NCBI RefSeq assembly: GCF_011801145.1
Contig: NZ_CP046172.1
Location: 5,518,001 to 5,582,000 of the forward strand
Length of the DNA stretch: 64,000 nt
Reading direction: 5' to 3'
Origin: Nocardia arthritidis
Lineage (GTDB): Bacteria; Actinomycetota; Actinomycetes; Mycobacteriales; Mycobacteriaceae
A program made the translations under genes and the position numbers. Below, piece by piece: positions 17,264 to 25,224 of the stretch. Numbering within the stretch: position 1 is the first letter of the stretch; each line of letters starts with the position of its first letter. A model generated the notes under the pieces. It did no database searches. It was not told the DNA's origin and saw only the letters and a list, made by a program, of their open reading frames with translations.

Positions 17264-18297
17264 CGGTCGCCGCCGGGGACCAGGGCCGCACCCGGCCCGA
17301 GATGCGCGACCCGGGTGTCGACGAAATCGCCGACCTCGCGCAGCGCGGCGTCCACCCGCGGAGTATCCGAACGCGCGCACAGCACAGTGACATTCGGTCC
17401 CGCATCGATCGTCGCGTACGCGGCGACACCGTCGGCCCGCAGCGCCAGCACGCGGTCCAGGATCGCGACCGACTGTGGCGAGAGGTACCGGATCGACGGC
17501 CGCGCCATGAGCATGCTCGCATGCATGCCGAGCGCGTTGCGCTCGGCGATCTCCCCGACCGCGGACAGCTCCCGGCGCGCGATCGCCATGCGCATCTCGT
17601 CGAGATCCACCGCCGACGCCTCGGCCCACGGCCGATAGAACGGTGAGGTCGCGCAGGTCAGCCGCATGGCATCGCGGCTGGACACCGCCTTGGCCGCATT
17701 GTCGACGACGGCGACCACCAGGGCCGGATCCAGCACGTCGCCGTCGATCGGTTCCGCGTACGAGCTCCGGTCGCCCGCCTCGCCGTCGCCTTCACCCGCA
17801 TGCCACACCACGAACCCGCCGAAGATGGACCGGCATGCCGATCCGGAACCGCGGCGGGCCAGCCGGGACAGTTCGCGGCCGTCGACGTTCAGACCGTACG
17901 CGGCGGCCGCCGCGGCGGCCAGCGCGGCGAAACCGCTCGCCGAGGAGGCGAGGCCCGCGCCGGTCGGCCCGGTGTTGGTGGAGATGACCTCGGCGCGTTC
18001 GTCGCGTCCGGCCTTGCCGCGAATCATGTCGAGGAATCGCTCGACGCGGCTGTGTGCCGTACCGGTGGCGGTATTGCCGTTGAGCACAACGACATCGGCC
18101 GGACCCGCGGTCAATCGCACCGTGGTGGTGGTCGGGTAGATGTCCAGGGTCATCGAGAGGCTTCCGGTGACCGGAAGGAACATCGATTCGTCGCGCTTGC
18201 CCCAATACTTCACCAGGGCGATATTCGGATGTGCGACGGCAGTGCCCTCGTCGCGGATCCGGGGTGCGGCCGCATCTGCTGCTGGCATGAATGTCAT
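17260..18297 (-). CDS. mvaD: Diphosphomevalonate decarboxylase
   Basis: This 345-residue GHMP-fold enzyme makes IPP from mevalonate diphosphate with ATP. Signature segments are ALVKYWGKRDE (substrate and Lys site), SLSMTLD, the phosphate loop GLASSASGFAALA, and RRGSGSACRSIFGGFV. The C-terminal DAGPNVTVLC carries the conserved catalytic Asp. It has a normal length for the family, without a transit or signal sequence. It is followed by PMK with a four-base overlap. Confidence 0.95.
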   Translation of the reverse strand: MTFMPAADAAAPRIRDEGTAVAHPNIALVKYWGKRDESMFLPVTGSLSMTLDIYPTTTTVRLTAGPADVVVLNGNTATGTAHSRVERFLDMIRGKAGRDERAEVISTNTGPTGAGLASSASGFAALAAAAAAAYGLNVDGRELSRLARRGSGSACRSIFGGFVVWHAGEGDGEAGDRSSYAEPIDGDVLDPALVVAVVDNAAKAVSSRDAMRLTCATSPFYRPWAEASAVDLDEMRMAIARRELSAVGEIAERNALGMHASMLMARPSIRYLSPQSVAILDRVLALRADGVAAYATIDAGPNVTVLCARSDTPRVDAALREVGDFVDTRVAHLGPGAALVPGGDR

Positions 18298-18334
18298 TGG
18301 CGGGTATCCGGTTTCGCGTGAGATCGGGAAATTG

Positions 18335-19339
18335 TCATGGCCGCACCGCCCGGGTCGGGACGAGCCAGGTGCGTACCGCGCCCGCCCGCCGCAGCGCCTC
18401 GCTCACCCGTGCCGCGTCCCCGGTTTCGGCGAGCGCGATGACGCAGCCGCCGAGGCCGCCGCCGGTGAGTTTCGCGCCGAGCGATCCGGCGTCGTGCGCC
18501 GCGGCGACCAGGGCGTCGATTTCGGGTGTGCTGACGCCGAGTTCGCCGAGGATGCATTGGAATTCGCGCAGCGCCTTGCCGAGCGAGGCCGCGCGCCCCG
18601 CCGCCAGATCCGCCGCGGCGGACCAGGTCAGGTCCGCCGCGCGCTCCAGCAATCGCTGCGCGGCGAGCCGGTCGCCGTCCAGCCTGCGACGCACGGCGGC
18701 GACCGCGCGCTGGGTGGCGCCCGACGTTCCGGTGTCGGCGAGCACCAGTTTGGCGTCCAGGCCGATCTCCAGCGCGCGAGTCGCGCCCGCGTGGAACCAG
18801 ATGGGCGCGTTCGCGAGTACGGTGCTGGCATCGACGCCGCTGGCCCTGCCATGCGCGAATTGTTCGCCGCACTGCACCAATTCGTAGAGCGATGCGGCGT
18901 CGAGGGTCCGGCCGTGCAGATCGGCGACCGCACGCACCGCCGCCCCGGCGCAGGCGGCGCTCGAGCCGAGACCGCGGGCGGGCGGAATCGCGCAATCGAC
19001 GGTGACCTCGACGGTCTCGTCGCCGATTCCCCACCGCCGCAATGCTTCTCCCACCGCGACCTGCGGCCCGGACAGCGTCTGGGCCGCGGCGGGCGCATTG
19101 CCGGCGATGAAGCGGAAGCGCCAGCCCTCGGGCGATGTCCCGATATCGACGGTGGGCGCCTCTCCCGGATCGCTCACCCGGGCCGCCGCGCGCACCGCCA
19201 GGGTCGGCAGCGGAAACGCGATGGCGGGCGTGCCGTGCACAACGGTGTGTTCGCCGAGCAGGATCGCCTTGCCGTGCGCGCCACCGGCGCCGACACCGGC
19301 GACCGGATGTCCGCTCTCGCGAACACCGTTACTGTTCAC
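18335..19339 (-). CDS. mvaK1: Mevalonate kinase
   Basis: This is a 334-residue GHMP kinase phosphorylating mevalonate at the 5-OH. It carries GKAILLGEHTVVHGTPAIA, the ATP loop ARGLGSSAACAGA, and GAKLTGGGLGGC. The start is GTG 19339 with GGAGGTG seven bases upstream, an excellent ribosome-binding site. A 192-base gap separates it from the methyltransferase gene upstream, the largest gap in the minus-strand run, so an internal promoter is possible here. Confidence 0.94.
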   Translation of the reverse strand: MNSNGVRESGHPVAGVGAGGAHGKAILLGEHTVVHGTPAIAFPLPTLAVRAAARVSDPGEAPTVDIGTSPEGWRFRFIAGNAPAAAQTLSGPQVAVGEALRRWGIGDETVEVTVDCAIPPARGLGSSAACAGAAVRAVADLHGRTLDAASLYELVQCGEQFAHGRASGVDASTVLANAPIWFHAGATRALEIGLDAKLVLADTGTSGATQRAVAAVRRRLDGDRLAAQRLLERAADLTWSAAADLAAGRAASLGKALREFQCILGELGVSTPEIDALVAAAHDAGSLGAKLTGGGLGGCVIALAETGDAARVSEALRRAGAVRTWLVPTRAVRP

Positions 19340-19531
19340 GTCGATTCACCTCCATACTCGGGCAGGTTCCGGCGTCGCGTCCCGCGCTGCGATGCGACGG
19401 CGGATCGGGTTCACCCGCACGGCGCGCTGACACGCCGCGATGGACAACCCACTTGGATTCTGTTGCGAGCGCGCGTACTTCATCAATCGGACGTGGCCGA
19501 ACTCACCGCAGGCGCCGTCGGCGGCGATGGG

Positions 19532-20368
19532 TCACGGCCGCTCGGCCGAACGGCGGAAAACGTTCTCCCGCAGCCGGATTCGCGCCGAAGCGCCGAGGGG
19601 TGACGGGAAGAAGGCGGGCACCCGCTCGGCATAGGCGCGGTAGGCCGCACCGAAGCGCGCGACGAGATCGCGCTCCTCCAGGAAGGTGCCGAGCAGGATG
19701 TAGCCGGTCAGCCCGAGCGCCCACAGCAGATGCCCGGCCGTGAACACGCTCGCACACCAGAAGCTGAGCAGCAGGCCCGTCATCAGCGGGTGCCGCACCA
19801 GCCGGTACGGTCCGTGCACCTGCAGCCGGTCGGCGGTGGCGTCGGGCACCCGGGTCACGTACTGGCGGTAGGCCTGACGGATCCCGAGCAGGTGAAAGTG
19901 ATCCAGCAGCAGGGTCGCCGCGTAGACCAGCACGAAACCCAGCCAGAACCCGACGTCCAGTACCGTCCCGACCACACCGTCGGCCGACCAGATCCGGTGT
20001 GGCAGCGGCTGCCAGCCGAGGCACAGCAGCCACACGGCCAGACAGGTCATCACGATGTAGCCGGTGCGTTCGAGGGCATCGGGCAGCCGGCGGGTGATGA
20101 ACGCCTTCACCGAGGGCCGGGCCATGACCGAATGTTGCATGCCGAACAGCGCGAGCAGCAGCACATCGATGACGACCGCCGGACCGGTCGACAGATGCGG
20201 CCCCCTGTCGATCGTCTTCGGCAGCCACCAACCCCCGGCGAACAGCAGGAACAGCGGAACGGTTATCCCGGCGAAGCCGTATACGGCGAAGGCGACCAGG
20301 AACGGGACGAGCCGGCGGCGGTCCGTCAGCACGTCCCGGGCCTGATGTTGTGCGGTGGTCAGATCCAT
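19532..20368 (-). CDS. MddA/NnrU-like membrane methyltransferase
   Basis: This 278-residue protein has about five hydrophobic helices. The segment FGMQHSVMARPSVKAF with a following LERTGYIVMT closely follows the conserved core of NnrU/MddA (methanethiol S-methyltransferase) proteins. The C-terminus has the SAM-binding pattern of isoprenylcysteine carboxyl methyltransferases: GPYRLVRHPLMTG and a final EERDLVARFGAAYRAY. MddA makes dimethyl sulfide, while relatives methylate isoprenoid cysteine or phospholipids. Its start lies within the 3' end of the desaturase gene, inside a terpenoid operon, so methylation of an isoprenoid is a reasonable alternative. The substrate is not determined. Confidence 0.75.
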   Translation of the reverse strand: MDLTTAQHQARDVLTDRRRLVPFLVAFAVYGFAGITVPLFLLFAGGWWLPKTIDRGPHLSTGPAVVIDVLLLALFGMQHSVMARPSVKAFITRRLPDALERTGYIVMTCLAVWLLCLGWQPLPHRIWSADGVVGTVLDVGFWLGFVLVYAATLLLDHFHLLGIRQAYRQYVTRVPDATADRLQVHGPYRLVRHPLMTGLLLSFWCASVFTAGHLLWALGLTGYILLGTFLEERDLVARFGAAYRAYAERVPAFFPSPLGASARIRLRENVFRRSAERP

Positions 20369-21375
20369 GCGAACCACGGCAGGTACCGGGCGCGGACGGT
20401 ACCCTCCTCGATGCGCTTTTCCAACTTGGCCTTCCAGCGCTCGCCGTAGGACGCGTCGAGGAAGCCGCCCGGCAACGCGACGCGCCATGCCGAGTTGATC
20501 GTCATCCAGTAGGGCACGACGACACCCGCGTCGACCTGCCGCATGAAGTCGAGCTTCTCGGGGATCTGGCTCCAGTGCACGCCCGGGTAGCGGTGGTGCA
20601 CGCTGTGGTAGCCCTGGTTGAAGATGAAGAAGTTGAGGATGTTGCCCGCCGTGTTCAGCGATTTGCTCGGGTCGTCCTCGTAGCCCCTGGCCGGGGCGTG
20701 GGTCAGCCAGGCGAAGTAGCCGGAGTTCACCTGGGTGATGAGGAACGGCACGAACCAGAAGAGCAGGAACCGCTCCCAGCCCGCCACGTAGCAGATGCCG
20801 ACCGCCACCGCGAGCGTCAGCGTGAGGTCGATGATGAACTGGTAGCGGCGTTTACGCCGGTTGTCCGACGGGTTCGCGGCGAAGATCATCCGAACGGTGT
20901 GGCTCTTGACGACCGTGCCGTACCGGAACCAGTACCAGACGGCGCGCAGCCCGGAGTCGCGTCCCTCGGTGGAGGTGACGTCGCCGGGTCCGTCGTTGAA
21001 GCGGTGATGGTTGAGCACGTGCACCTCGCGCATCTCCGCCGCCGTCAAAGTGGCGGGCAGACAGCACATGACGTCGACGACACGGTTCATCCGCCGCGAT
21101 ACGAACAGCGGCCGGTGCGTATGCATGTGCAGCACGCCGATGGTGAGCGAGAAATTCGCCAGCGTCAGCAGGATGATCAGCGGCACCGCCAGGTACCACT
21201 CGGTGGCGGCGGGCACGAACAGACCGAAGGCCAGCAGCGCGAGCCAGCCGACGATATGCAGCAGCGGGCCGATATTCGCCGGATGCTCCAGCTTGAACAC
21301 CCTGCGGCTGAACGGGATTGCTTCCGACGACGCGGCGGGCGTCTTGTCGCCGGGACGGATCGGCGCGGTGGTCAT
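20359..21375 (-). CDS. Membrane fatty-acid-desaturase-superfamily di-iron enzyme
   Basis: This 338-residue protein has three histidine boxes: HMHTH (83-87), HVLNHH (119-124) and HSVHH (257-261). Between them lie hydrophobic segments at about 36-80, 180-225 and 245-255. This is the layout of acyl-lipid desaturases and of beta-carotene hydroxylases and ketolases. The ATG at 21375 is preceded by AGGAGAT. It overlaps the methyltransferase gene by ten bases and follows the squalene-synthase-like gene by 52. Given that company it may desaturate or hydroxylate an isoprenoid, but an acyl substrate cannot be excluded. Confidence 0.8.
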   Translation of the reverse strand: MTTAPIRPGDKTPAASSEAIPFSRRVFKLEHPANIGPLLHIVGWLALLAFGLFVPAATEWYLAVPLIILLTLANFSLTIGVLHMHTHRPLFVSRRMNRVVDVMCCLPATLTAAEMREVHVLNHHRFNDGPGDVTSTEGRDSGLRAVWYWFRYGTVVKSHTVRMIFAANPSDNRRKRRYQFIIDLTLTLAVAVGICYVAGWERFLLFWFVPFLITQVNSGYFAWLTHAPARGYEDDPSKSLNTAGNILNFFIFNQGYHSVHHRYPGVHWSQIPEKLDFMRQVDAGVVVPYWMTINSAWRVALPGGFLDASYGERWKAKLEKRIEEGTVRARYLPWFAWI

Positions 21376-21427
21376 GGGCGATCTCCTAATGTGATGGTGA
21401 CAAGAATTCGGGGTGACGCATCGGTCA

Positions 21428-22735
21428 CTAGGGCACCGTCCTTTCTGCGGGGTTCTTCGAAGGAGTCGGAAGTCGTTGTCCTGCACGATCTTCCGTGGTC
21501 ATCGGCTCGAGTGCGGCGAGTTGGAATCGCTCGGCGAGCGCCAGCATCTCCTGGGCCCCGCGCGGTGGCAGCCGCTCCAGGGCGCCGAAGGCCAGGTGAT
21601 CGGCGATCATCATGGTGCGGATATCGGCGTCGGGCAGTTTGCCGGTGAGCGGCGCCTCCGGCAGCCCACGCACGAGCGCGAACGTGGTGTCCACGATCAG
21701 CGGCATCACCGCGGGCGCGAGCGCGCCGGGATCGACCGCACCGAACACTCCCGCCTGTTCCGGTCCCGCGCCGAGTTCGGGCGCGGTGTCGAGCACCCGG
21801 TGGATCGCACCGTCGGCGCAGCGCCGTACCCGATGCAACATCCTGGTCCAGTAGGCGGGCGACCAGGCGGCCAGCGCGGCCGCGGCGACCGGCCGCCGGT
21901 ACGGCACCGGAGCCCCGACCGCGGTGCACAGGAACGCCGATGTCGTGATGGTCATATACGCCATCGCCGCCCGCGCGCCGCGGCTCGGCGTGCGCCTGCC
22001 CAACCGGGCCAGCAGGGCGAAGCCGCCCAGTGCGGGCGCGAGCAGTTGCAGCATCACCGTCCTGGTGAGCTCCGCGCGGTCGGCGACGCCGTATATCTCC
22101 AACTCACCGTCTCGCAGGTCGTTCGCCGATTGGGCGATGACGCCGACGCATGCGGTCAGCTCGCTGAGATCGGCCTCGGTGAAGGCGCCCGCGGCGACCA
22201 GCGAGCACGCGTAATGCGTCACCCGCCCGAGCACGCCCTCGCTGTAGACCACCCGGGACAGCGGCGTTTCGAGGTTGCGCGCCATCACCCGCCCGATATC
22301 GAGCAGCATCGCGCCGACCCGGTCGCGTGCCGCGGCGGGCAGCGCCGAAACGAGCGCGCGGACGTCGTCGACCCGCTCGGCCAGCACCAGGTCCACGGCC
22401 TCGCTGTCGCGCACCGCGACACCATCCGGCGGCGGTGGCGGTGTTTCCGTTGCGCCGCTCAGGTATTCGGCGGCGGTGCGGACGGCGCTGCTGGCCAGCG
22501 GACGGTCGATGAGGTCCTCGTACGCGTCGAGCACACGGCAGGACAGCAGGGCCGCGGTGGCCTCCGCGCGCAGATCCGGCGGGAGGAATCCGATCGCGAT
22601 GCCCATATTCCTGGCCGCCGGGATCAGCGCGAGCCGAGCCAGCTCTCCGGGCGATCCGGCGGCCCGCAGCGCGGCGAGGTCGGGTGCGCGGCGCAGGTCG
22701 CGCAGGCCGCTGACGAGTATGCGGAACCGGTTCAT
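21428..22735 (-). CDS. Divergent squalene/phytoene-synthase-like protein
   Basis: This is a 435-residue protein. Residues 70-74 read DAYED inside SCRVLDAYEDLIDRP, matching the first Asp motif (DTVED type) of head-to-head isoprenyl synthases. Residues 205-213 read NDLRDGELE, similar to the second motif (NxxRDxxED). YSEGVLGRV between them resembles the conserved 'YCxxVAGxVG' helix. The C-terminal 200 residues have no clear counterpart in squalene or phytoene synthase (about 290-350 residues). The ATG overlaps the polyprenyl synthase stop (ATGA). It probably condenses or cyclises the prenyl diphosphate made by that partner. The fold is likely; the reaction is unknown. Confidence 0.65.
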   Translation of the reverse strand: MNRFRILVSGLRDLRRAPDLAALRAAGSPGELARLALIPAARNMGIAIGFLPPDLRAEATAALLSCRVLDAYEDLIDRPLASSAVRTAAEYLSGATETPPPPPDGVAVRDSEAVDLVLAERVDDVRALVSALPAAARDRVGAMLLDIGRVMARNLETPLSRVVYSEGVLGRVTHYACSLVAAGAFTEADLSELTACVGVIAQSANDLRDGELEIYGVADRAELTRTVMLQLLAPALGGFALLARLGRRTPSRGARAAMAYMTITTSAFLCTAVGAPVPYRRPVAAAALAAWSPAYWTRMLHRVRRCADGAIHRVLDTAPELGAGPEQAGVFGAVDPGALAPAVMPLIVDTTFALVRGLPEAPLTGKLPDADIRTMMIADHLAFGALERLPPRGAQEMLALAERFQLAALEPMTTEDRAGQRLPTPSKNPAERTVP

Positions 22736-23829
22736 CGGGTGATCACCTGCTGCGCCAGGTCGCATAGATCATCGCGCGCCGGGGTCGGCGGGAATACGTC
22801 CAGTGCCCGGCAGGCCGTCTCGACGGCGCGGACCGCGGCATCGCGCGCCGCGCCCATCGCCCCGCTGCGAACCAGGTCGGCCTGTAGCTCGGCGCTGGAA
22901 GTCGCTGCGGAGAGCCACATTTCGCGGGCGTCGGGTCTGATGGCGAGCCATTCGATCACCGGCCAGGTCGGCACCCGGCGGTCCAGATCGCCGCAGGCCT
23001 CCTTGCCGAGCGCCGGATCGCCCTCGACATCGCGCACATCGTCCATGATCTGGAAGGCGAGGGCGAACTGTTCGGCGTATTCCATCAGCGTGCGCAGCCG
23101 ATCATGGTCGACGCCGCCCGCCGTGCCGCCGTACGAGCAGGCCAGCCGGAACAGCGTGCCGGTCTTCGCGGCCGCGACGAGTTCGTAATGGCGGCGCAGG
23201 GTGACATCGTCGACCTCGGGCGCCATCGTCTCGACGAGCTGCCCGGCCGACAGGTCCGAAATCCGGTCCAGATAGGTGACGCCGGGCGCCTCGCCGAGGC
23301 GCGCGCACACCACCGGATTGTCCGCGAGCACCCGCGCGACGACCTGTAATGCGGTTCCCGCCATGTGGAATCCGGCCCGCGCCGCGGTGCGGACACCGAA
23401 TTCGGCTGGCACCGAAGGGGAATCGCGGCGCAGCAGCGAGCCATCACAGATATCGTCGTGTACCAGCGATGATTCGTGGAACATCTCCATCGCACAGGCC
23501 AGGTCGATCGCGTCGGACCGGGGTACCGCGACCGCCGAGGGCAGCAGGCGGTGACAGTCCAGGACGAGGCGGGCGCGGACGCGTTTGCCGGGGGCGGCCA
23601 GGATGTGCCGGTAGATGGCGTCGAAATCTCCTCCGGTGAGGAGGATTTCGTGCAACCGGTCGGTGATGGCGGACGGTTGGAAGATCTCGGCGGCGGGTAG
23701 TTGCCCGTTCGGCGCGGTGGTGCGGATGGGGCCGCCGGCAACAGTTTGCGCGGTGCTGGACCGTCCGGACCGGGCTGCCACCAGGCGAGCGTTCTGACGG
23801 TGTCCTGGCGATAACGTGGAATCGTCCAT
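22732..23829 (-). CDS. Polyprenyl (geranylgeranyl-type) diphosphate synthase
   Basis: This is a 365-residue trans-isoprenyl diphosphate synthase. It has PGKRVRARL for IPP binding, a first Asp-rich motif DDICD (125-129) followed by RRD, and a second motif DDVRD (263-267). Small Ser residues occupy the fourth and fifth positions before the first motif, which in this family tends to allow C20 or longer products. A disordered 45-residue N-terminal extension precedes the domain. The ATG at 23829 has AAAGGAG eight bases upstream. It is the first gene of the run, so its upstream region holds the main promoter. Chain length is inferred. Confidence 0.88.
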   Translation of the reverse strand: MDDSTLSPGHRQNARLVAARSGRSSTAQTVAGGPIRTTAPNGQLPAAEIFQPSAITDRLHEILLTGGDFDAIYRHILAAPGKRVRARLVLDCHRLLPSAVAVPRSDAIDLACAMEMFHESSLVHDDICDGSLLRRDSPSVPAEFGVRTAARAGFHMAGTALQVVARVLADNPVVCARLGEAPGVTYLDRISDLSAGQLVETMAPEVDDVTLRRHYELVAAAKTGTLFRLACSYGGTAGGVDHDRLRTLMEYAEQFALAFQIMDDVRDVEGDPALGKEACGDLDRRVPTWPVIEWLAIRPDAREMWLSAATSSAELQADLVRSGAMGAARDAAVRAVETACRALDVFPPTPARDDLCDLAQQVITR

Positions 23830-25224
23830 GGCGGTGAGCTCCTTTGGCGTGATCACGGTGGCCGAGTCGGGCGCGCGGCGGGCAGCGATAAGCCCGGCGG
23901 GCGTTGGTTTGGATTCGAGGTGACCCTCCGGTGGCCGACCGCGCTGTCGGTACCGTGACGCCGGTCCAGCTCGAAGGCCTCGATCAAGTCGATGGCTTGG
24001 TCGGCGTTCGTAAATCACATGGCAGCAACAACATTCACTTTACAACAAAACTATTTCATATGGCAGCAACAAGTTTCACAAGCACGCTGCAAGTATTAAC
24101 GAGATGAATACGCCCCCTCGCGATGTAATCTTCGACGGAAGGTCGGATCGGCGGTTGTGCAATCTGCCTGATCGTCAACGATTCCGGAGTCACCGCGATG
24201 GTATCGCGGAATCCCGCCCGTCGCCCAGCTGGTCAAGCCGAATCAACGGAATCGTCGGCAGCGCGGCTACCTCTGTGCCTCGGTGGCGGTAGGTCGAATT
24301 GTCCACGCGTCACCAACGATTCCAAACATCATCGCCTCCCAGCGTGAATCGGGCAGCCGTCTAGCTGACTAGACTAGCTCCGAAACTCGTTGCCGTAAAT
24401 AATGATTCGGTTGTGACTTCGAGTCAAGTATGCGGGGTTCCGATAGTGACACAGCCTAAGCCCGCGGTGGGACGGAGCCGTCTTCTCAGACTTCTCGCCA
24501 CCGCGGTTCACGGGTACGGGTATTCCGTTGTCATGCATACAGGTATCACATTCTCGTCAGATCGGCGACAGTTACGGATCATCGAATGATGGTTGTTTCC
24601 ATCATGTTTCCGGGGCCTGACGGGATCATCGGACGACCGCCTGCACGGTGGGGTTCGGCGACGCCATCGTTCCGGGCCGCCGCACCGGCACCCCGATTGA
24701 CGTGCTCGAATCCATCGGCGGCACAGCGTCTTTCACAAAAGATGCCGATACCGCCGGTATCTGCAAGTATCATCTCGCGAGGGCGTCTCGCGGCACGGAT
24801 AGCGAGAGAGGTTGAGCCGCACGGAAATCGCGAGCGCCTGAGTTCGACGCGACTTCAGCGGAGGTGTCGAGTATCCCGAAGGCTTCTGGAAGTCCTTGCC
24901 GGACAATGACGGTGACAGCATCGAGATCACCGCCGCTGTCTATGCCTTGACGTATCATCGATACTGTTCCGAACGTGCCCGAGTGAATATACTTGCGCGC
25001 CCGGACTTTCCGAATCTTCGCCGGGATTTTCGAGCAGAATTATTCGGTATATCCGCGAAATCCGCTGCCCGCGATCACTTCACCGCTCCGCATTCGCATC
25101 GGTGCGGTTCGTCGCGATCGTTGTGCGCGGCAATAGGCGTACCTCCGCATTTAGGAGGCTCTCGGCCCCGAAACTCCCTCCTCGCCTAGGATCTTCGCAA
25201 CATTGCGGCAAGAGAGGACACCGG
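23830..25224. other. 1.4-kb gene-free stretch between terpenoid operon and MmpL gene
   Basis: No credible gene was found on either strand. The first 300 bases are the upstream region of the terpenoid operon and hold an AT-rich patch with direct repeats (24001-24110), unusual for this GC-rich window. A 54-codon coding-like frame starting with GTG near 24648 (GFGDAIVPGRRTGTPIDVLE) has no ribosome-binding site and may be a relic. The MmpL gene begins at 25225 with its own GAGAGG site. Confidence 0.5.
24019..24072 (-). promoter_or_regulatory. Direct repeats upstream of the terpenoid operon
   Basis: ATGGCAGCAACAA occurs at 24019-24031 and again at 24060-24072, exactly 41 bases apart (about four helical turns). 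On the operon's strand each copy reads TTGTTGCTGCCAT and continues with RTGA. They sit about 190-245 bases before the first gene (23829) in an AT-rich island. Spacing on one face of the helix suggests cooperative binding of an activator or repressor. No regulator gene is adjacent. Confidence 0.45.

Noticed and set aside
20350..21648. 432-codon plus-strand frame over the desaturase gene
   Set aside because: The minus strand encodes three canonical histidine boxes; the plus frame has no domain and crosses two genes.
24361..24380. CTAGCT...CTAGCT repeats as a TetR-type operator
   Set aside because: The arms do not form a good palindrome and no gene start is near.
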